64,000 nt of DNA from the NCBI GenBank assembly GCA_965656525.1, contig CBFHKY010000007.1:89628-153627 (forward strand), read 5' to 3'. The position numbers and the translations under genes were made by a program. Shown piece after piece: positions 61,309-64,000 of this stretch. The stretch is from Pseudomaricurvus sp965656525 (GTDB lineage: Bacteria > Pseudomonadota > Gammaproteobacteria > Pseudomonadales > Cellvibrionaceae). How positions within the stretch are numbered: position 1 is the first letter of the stretch; each line of letters opens with the position of its first letter. The notes beneath the pieces are model-generated. The model did no database searches. It was not told the origin of the DNA and saw nothing but the letters and a program-made list of their open reading frames with translations.

Positions 61309-62787
61309 ATGCGATCCATAAACAACATCACCAACATAGGCCACACCTTGAACCAGTCATCCGATCCGTCTGCCGCTTTACCTACTGAAAACACGCCGCA
61401 CGCAATGGCCTTTTCCCAGCTTCATCTGGGTGATGAGCTGCTAGCAACGTTGACAGAGTTGGGGTACCACAAGATGACACCCATTCAGGCGCAAAGCCTG
61501 CCCGACGTTCTGGCTGGCCGAGATATCATTGCACAAGCAAAAACAGGCTCGGGTAAAACGGCCGCTTTTAGCTTGGGCTTGCTGACCAAGTTGGAAGTAA
61601 AACGGTTTCGGGTGCAGTCCTTGGTACTGTGCCCCACTCGCGAGCTGGCCGACCAGGTGGCCAGTGAAATTCGCAAGCTGGCTCGCGGTATTCATAACAT
61701 TAAAGTCCTCACGCTGTGCGGCGGCCAGCCCTTTGGTCCACAGCTGGGATCACTAGAGCACGGAGCGCACATCATTGTAGGCACGCCTGGGCGAGTAGAA
61801 GAGCACGTCCGCAAAGGCACACTGGCACTGGAAAACGTGAGCATGTTGGTACTGGATGAAGCCGACCGTATGCTAGAAATGGGATTTCAAGCAGCGCTGG
61901 ACGCCATCGTTGAACACACCCCCAAGAAACGCCAGACCCTTTTGTTCAGCGCCACTTACCCAGACCAAATTGACGCCATCGCCAAACGTATTCTCAATAA
62001 TCCTGTACGTGTTAAAGCCGTAGAACAGCACGATGCTACCAGTATTGAGCAACACTTTTATCAAGTGCGAAACGATGAAGAGCGTCTTCTGGCCACACGA
62101 TTATTGTTACAGCAGCTAGCCCCTGAATCATCCATGATTTTCGCCAACACCAAACGCGAGGTACAAGATCTGTGTGATGATCTGTGCGAACACGGCTTCA
62201 GTGCCGCCGCCTTGCATGGTGATATGGAGCAAAAGGATCGCGACCACACCCTGATTCAGTTTGGCAATAAAAGCATGTGCATATTAGTGGCTACCGATGT
62301 GGCCGCGCGAGGCTTGGACATTGACGCTGTTGATTTGGTGATCAACTATCATCTATCACGAGATATGGAAGTACATGTCCATCGCGTAGGGCGTACCGGG
62401 CGCGGTGGAAGTCATGGTATCGCTTGCTCGCTTTTCAGCGAAAAAGAAGATTACAAAGTCGCGCTGTTGCAAGACTTTATTCAACACGACATCAAAGGCG
62501 AGCCGCTGCCTTCGCAGAAAATTTTAAACAATCCTCCGCGCCAGCCGGTCATGGCAACATTGCTCATTGATGGCGGCAAAAAACAAAAGCTACGACCCGG
62601 TGATATTTTAGGGGCTCTCACCGGCGAGCGTGGCATTAGCGGTGAGCAAGTGGGAAAAATTAAAATCACCCCAAACAAAGCCTTTGTCGCAGTCAAGCGC
62701 GAAGTTGCTAAAAAGGCTTTAACGATATTAACGGACGGCAAACTGAAAGGACGTAATTTTCGCGCACGACTCATCAGCAAAAAATAA
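61309..62787 (+). CDS. dbpA: ATP-dependent RNA helicase DbpA
   Basis: A DEAD-box helicase that acts on 23S rRNA hairpin 92 in ribosome assembly. Q-motif and motif I (AKTGSGKTAAFS), motif Ib TPGR, II LDEADRML, III SAT, and V/VI VATDVAARGLDID / HRVGRTGRGG are all present. The C-terminal domain (about 415-492) is the DbpA RNA-binding domain, with DGGKKQKLRPGDILGALTG and IKITPNKAFVAV. E. coli DbpA begins where this sequence reads MAFSQLHL (61405), so the 32-residue N-extension may be an artefact. A TTG at 61348 is a further candidate start. Confidence 0.95.
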   Translation: MRSINNITNIGHTLNQSSDPSAALPTENTPHAMAFSQLHLGDELLATLTELGYHKMTPIQAQSLPDVLAGRDIIAQAKTGSGKTAAFSLGLLTKLEVKRFRVQSLVLCPTRELADQVASEIRKLARGIHNIKVLTLCGGQPFGPQLGSLEHGAHIIVGTPGRVEEHVRKGTLALENVSMLVLDEADRMLEMGFQAALDAIVEHTPKKRQTLLFSATYPDQIDAIAKRILNNPVRVKAVEQHDATSIEQHFYQVRNDEERLLATRLLLQQLAPESSMIFANTKREVQDLCDDLCEHGFSAAALHGDMEQKDRDHTLIQFGNKSMCILVATDVAARGLDIDAVDLVINYHLSRDMEVHVHRVGRTGRGGSHGIACSLFSEKEDYKVALLQDFIQHDIKGEPLPSQKILNNPPRQPVMATLLIDGGKKQKLRPGDILGALTGERGISGEQVGKIKITPNKAFVAVKREVAKKALTILTDGKLKGRNFRARLISKK

Positions 62788-62865
62788 CACCGTACAGCTG
62801 GCGAATAGTAACTCGCGGTTTCGGATAATTAGGTACCTAATAACGACAAGAAGGAGCTTCGTGTT

Positions 62866-63204
62866 ATGCAGAGTCTGGTGAAAGGTTTTAACCCAAACTA
62901 CGCAGAAGACACACCAACACTTGCCGAACTACAAGCACTGAGCGGTAAAGCGGTGCTTGAATTCGGCACCTCTTGGTGCGGCCATTGCCAAGCGGCGCAA
63001 CCAGCCGTACATACGATCCTCAGTCAAAATCCCACACTGCCACACATCAAAGTCGCAGACGGGAAAGGCAAGAAGCTCGGTCGTGCTTTTAGTGTGAAGC
63101 TGTGGCCGACGCTCATATTACTGAACGATGGCATCGAAGTAGCTCGTGTTGTACGTCCCCGTCATCACCAAGAAATCAGTGACCTACTCTCGCAACCCTG
63201 CTGA
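62866..63204 (+). CDS. Thioredoxin-family protein with CGHC site
   Basis: A 112-aa thioredoxin-fold protein with active site WCGHC (Cys38/Cys41) and the cis-Pro in LWPTLILL. The CGHC dipeptide is more oxidising than the CGPC of TrxA, as in PDI-like proteins, and no signal peptide is visible, so it may work in the cytoplasm. It lies in a short unit after dbpA. Confidence 0.88.
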   Translation: MQSLVKGFNPNYAEDTPTLAELQALSGKAVLEFGTSWCGHCQAAQPAVHTILSQNPTLPHIKVADGKGKKLGRAFSVKLWPTLILLNDGIEVARVVRPRHHQEISDLLSQPC

Positions 63205-63292
63205 ATGTTTTCAACAGAGTTAAACACCGTGAGACCTAACCACTCTCTTAGTAATGGTTTGTAGGGTAGCTTCTTACTAAAAGGAATTGAAC

Positions 63293-64000
63293 GTGCTAAC
63301 AAAGCTTCGCAATCTACTGAATAAAGCGGAATCCAGTTTATGGTTGATTCCGTCAGTGATGTCTATTGCCGCGCTACTCTTAGCGATGCTGTCACAACAT
63401 TTTGATGAATACCTCGCGACACACACAGATTATTTTTGGCCGCACTGGTTGCTTTATGCCGGTGATCTAGAAGGATCACGCCTCCTACTGTCTACCGTCG
63501 CCGGATCGATGATTACTGTGGCGGGCGTGACCTTTTCCACCACGATGGTGGCACTGTCGTTAGCATCGTCGCAATTTGGCCCAAGGCTGCTCACTAACTT
63601 CATGCGCGACAAAGGCAACCAGGTTGTACTTGGTGCTTTTATCGCCAGCTTTTTATATTGTTTGTTAGCATTGGGTAATGGTGATCCAACGGTCGTTCCC
63701 ACGGCTTCAGCCACTATTGGCGTGGTACTGGCGGTATTCAATGTAACACTGCTGATTTATTTTATTCATCATGCGTCCTCCACCATTCGCGCCGAGCATG
63801 TGGTTGAGGTGGTCGCCTACGATCTAATGAATATTTTAGACAACTTGGTAGCCGAGCCATTATGTTCTGAAAAAACCCAAGAAGATAACGAATACCAAAA
63901 GGTCCATGCACGCTTACGACAACAATTTTCTGAACAGAAAAATGTCCTCACGGTGAACTCACAAAAGAGTGGTTATATTCAAGCCATTAATAGCGACGGG
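63293..64000 (+). CDS. DUF2254 membrane protein, 3' partial
   Basis: The GTG at 63293 has AAAAGGA upstream, and the frame stays open to the window end (236 codons). The sequence has four hydrophobic segments in the first 170 residues (LIPSVMSIAALLLAML, WLLYAGDLEG-type loop, VLGAFIASFLYCLLAL, IGVVLAVFNVTLLIYF) and ASSQFGPRLLTNFMRDKGNQ, a hallmark of DUF2254. The function is unknown. Confidence 0.85.
   Translation, partial: MLTKLRNLLNKAESSLWLIPSVMSIAALLLAMLSQHFDEYLATHTDYFWPHWLLYAGDLEGSRLLLSTVAGSMITVAGVTFSTTMVALSLASSQFGPRLLTNFMRDKGNQVVLGAFIASFLYCLLALGNGDPTVVPTASATIGVVLAVFNVTLLIYFIHHASSTIRAEHVVEVVAYDLMNILDNLVAEPLCSEKTQEDNEYQKVHARLRQQFSEQKNVLTVNSQKSGYIQAINSDG

Overview
The window reads as a contig from a marine-type gammaproteobacterium. 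The evidence is gene content and order: pilT/pilU divergent from yggS-proC-yggT, then metX-metW-DUF4426-rdgB-hemW; trxA next to rho; a tkt-epd-pgk-fba block; and feoAB. The second half is rich in acyl-CoA, P450 and short-chain dehydrogenase genes, which would suit a Spongiibacter/Zhongshania/BD1-7-like lineage, but that placement is inference. The sequence is a draft: four runs of N lie inside genes. Two of them look like true missing sequence, and two look like artificial gaps placed where no residues are missing.

Layout, 1-35.9 kb (housekeeping). A truncated metallo-beta-lactamase/alkylsulfatase-like gene opens the window. It is followed by a 52-codon small gene, a glutathione transferase, tag, a large DUF748 envelope protein, ubiD, an MscS channel, a FadL-type porin, rho, trxA and a hybrid histidine kinase. 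Next, on the minus strand, comes the conserved hemW-rdgB-DUF4426-metW-metX block, with a dynamin-like GTPase lying between metX and yggT. After that come yggT, proC and yggS, then pilT, pilU and a patatin-like lipase on the plus strand. Central carbon metabolism follows (tkt, epd, pgk, fba), then ferrous iron uptake: feoA, feoB and a small Cys-rich membrane protein.

Layout, 35.9-60.3 kb (catabolic island). This holds an HSD10-like dehydrogenase divergent from a CoA-transferase / 96-aa protein / acyl-CoA synthetase operon. Malonyl-CoA decarboxylase, two small basic proteins and a scar of broken genes (sterol desaturase and LysR fragments) come next. Then there is a lone E2 catalytic domain without a lipoyl domain, two TetR regulators, a thiolase and an MFS transporter. 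A tightly packed minus-strand series follows (ferredoxin, SDR, P450cam-like P450, DUF35 OB-fold protein, thiolase-like protein without the usual Cys, DUF2889 protein, amidohydrolase). It is divergent from a plus-strand operon (alpha/beta-barrel protein, SDR, KstD-like flavoprotein, aldehyde dehydrogenase). Together these genes suggest uptake, hydroxylation, oxidation, CoA activation, desaturation and carbon-carbon cleavage of an alicyclic or isoprenoid-like compound. The substrate cannot be read from the sequence. A shared operator-like motif over two of the promoters (36.85 kb and 55.15 kb) suggests a common TetR-type regulator.

Layout, 60.3-64 kb. A DUF1232 protein, a Dabb-domain protein, the DbpA RNA helicase, a thioredoxin-like protein and the start of a DUF2254 membrane protein that runs off the end.
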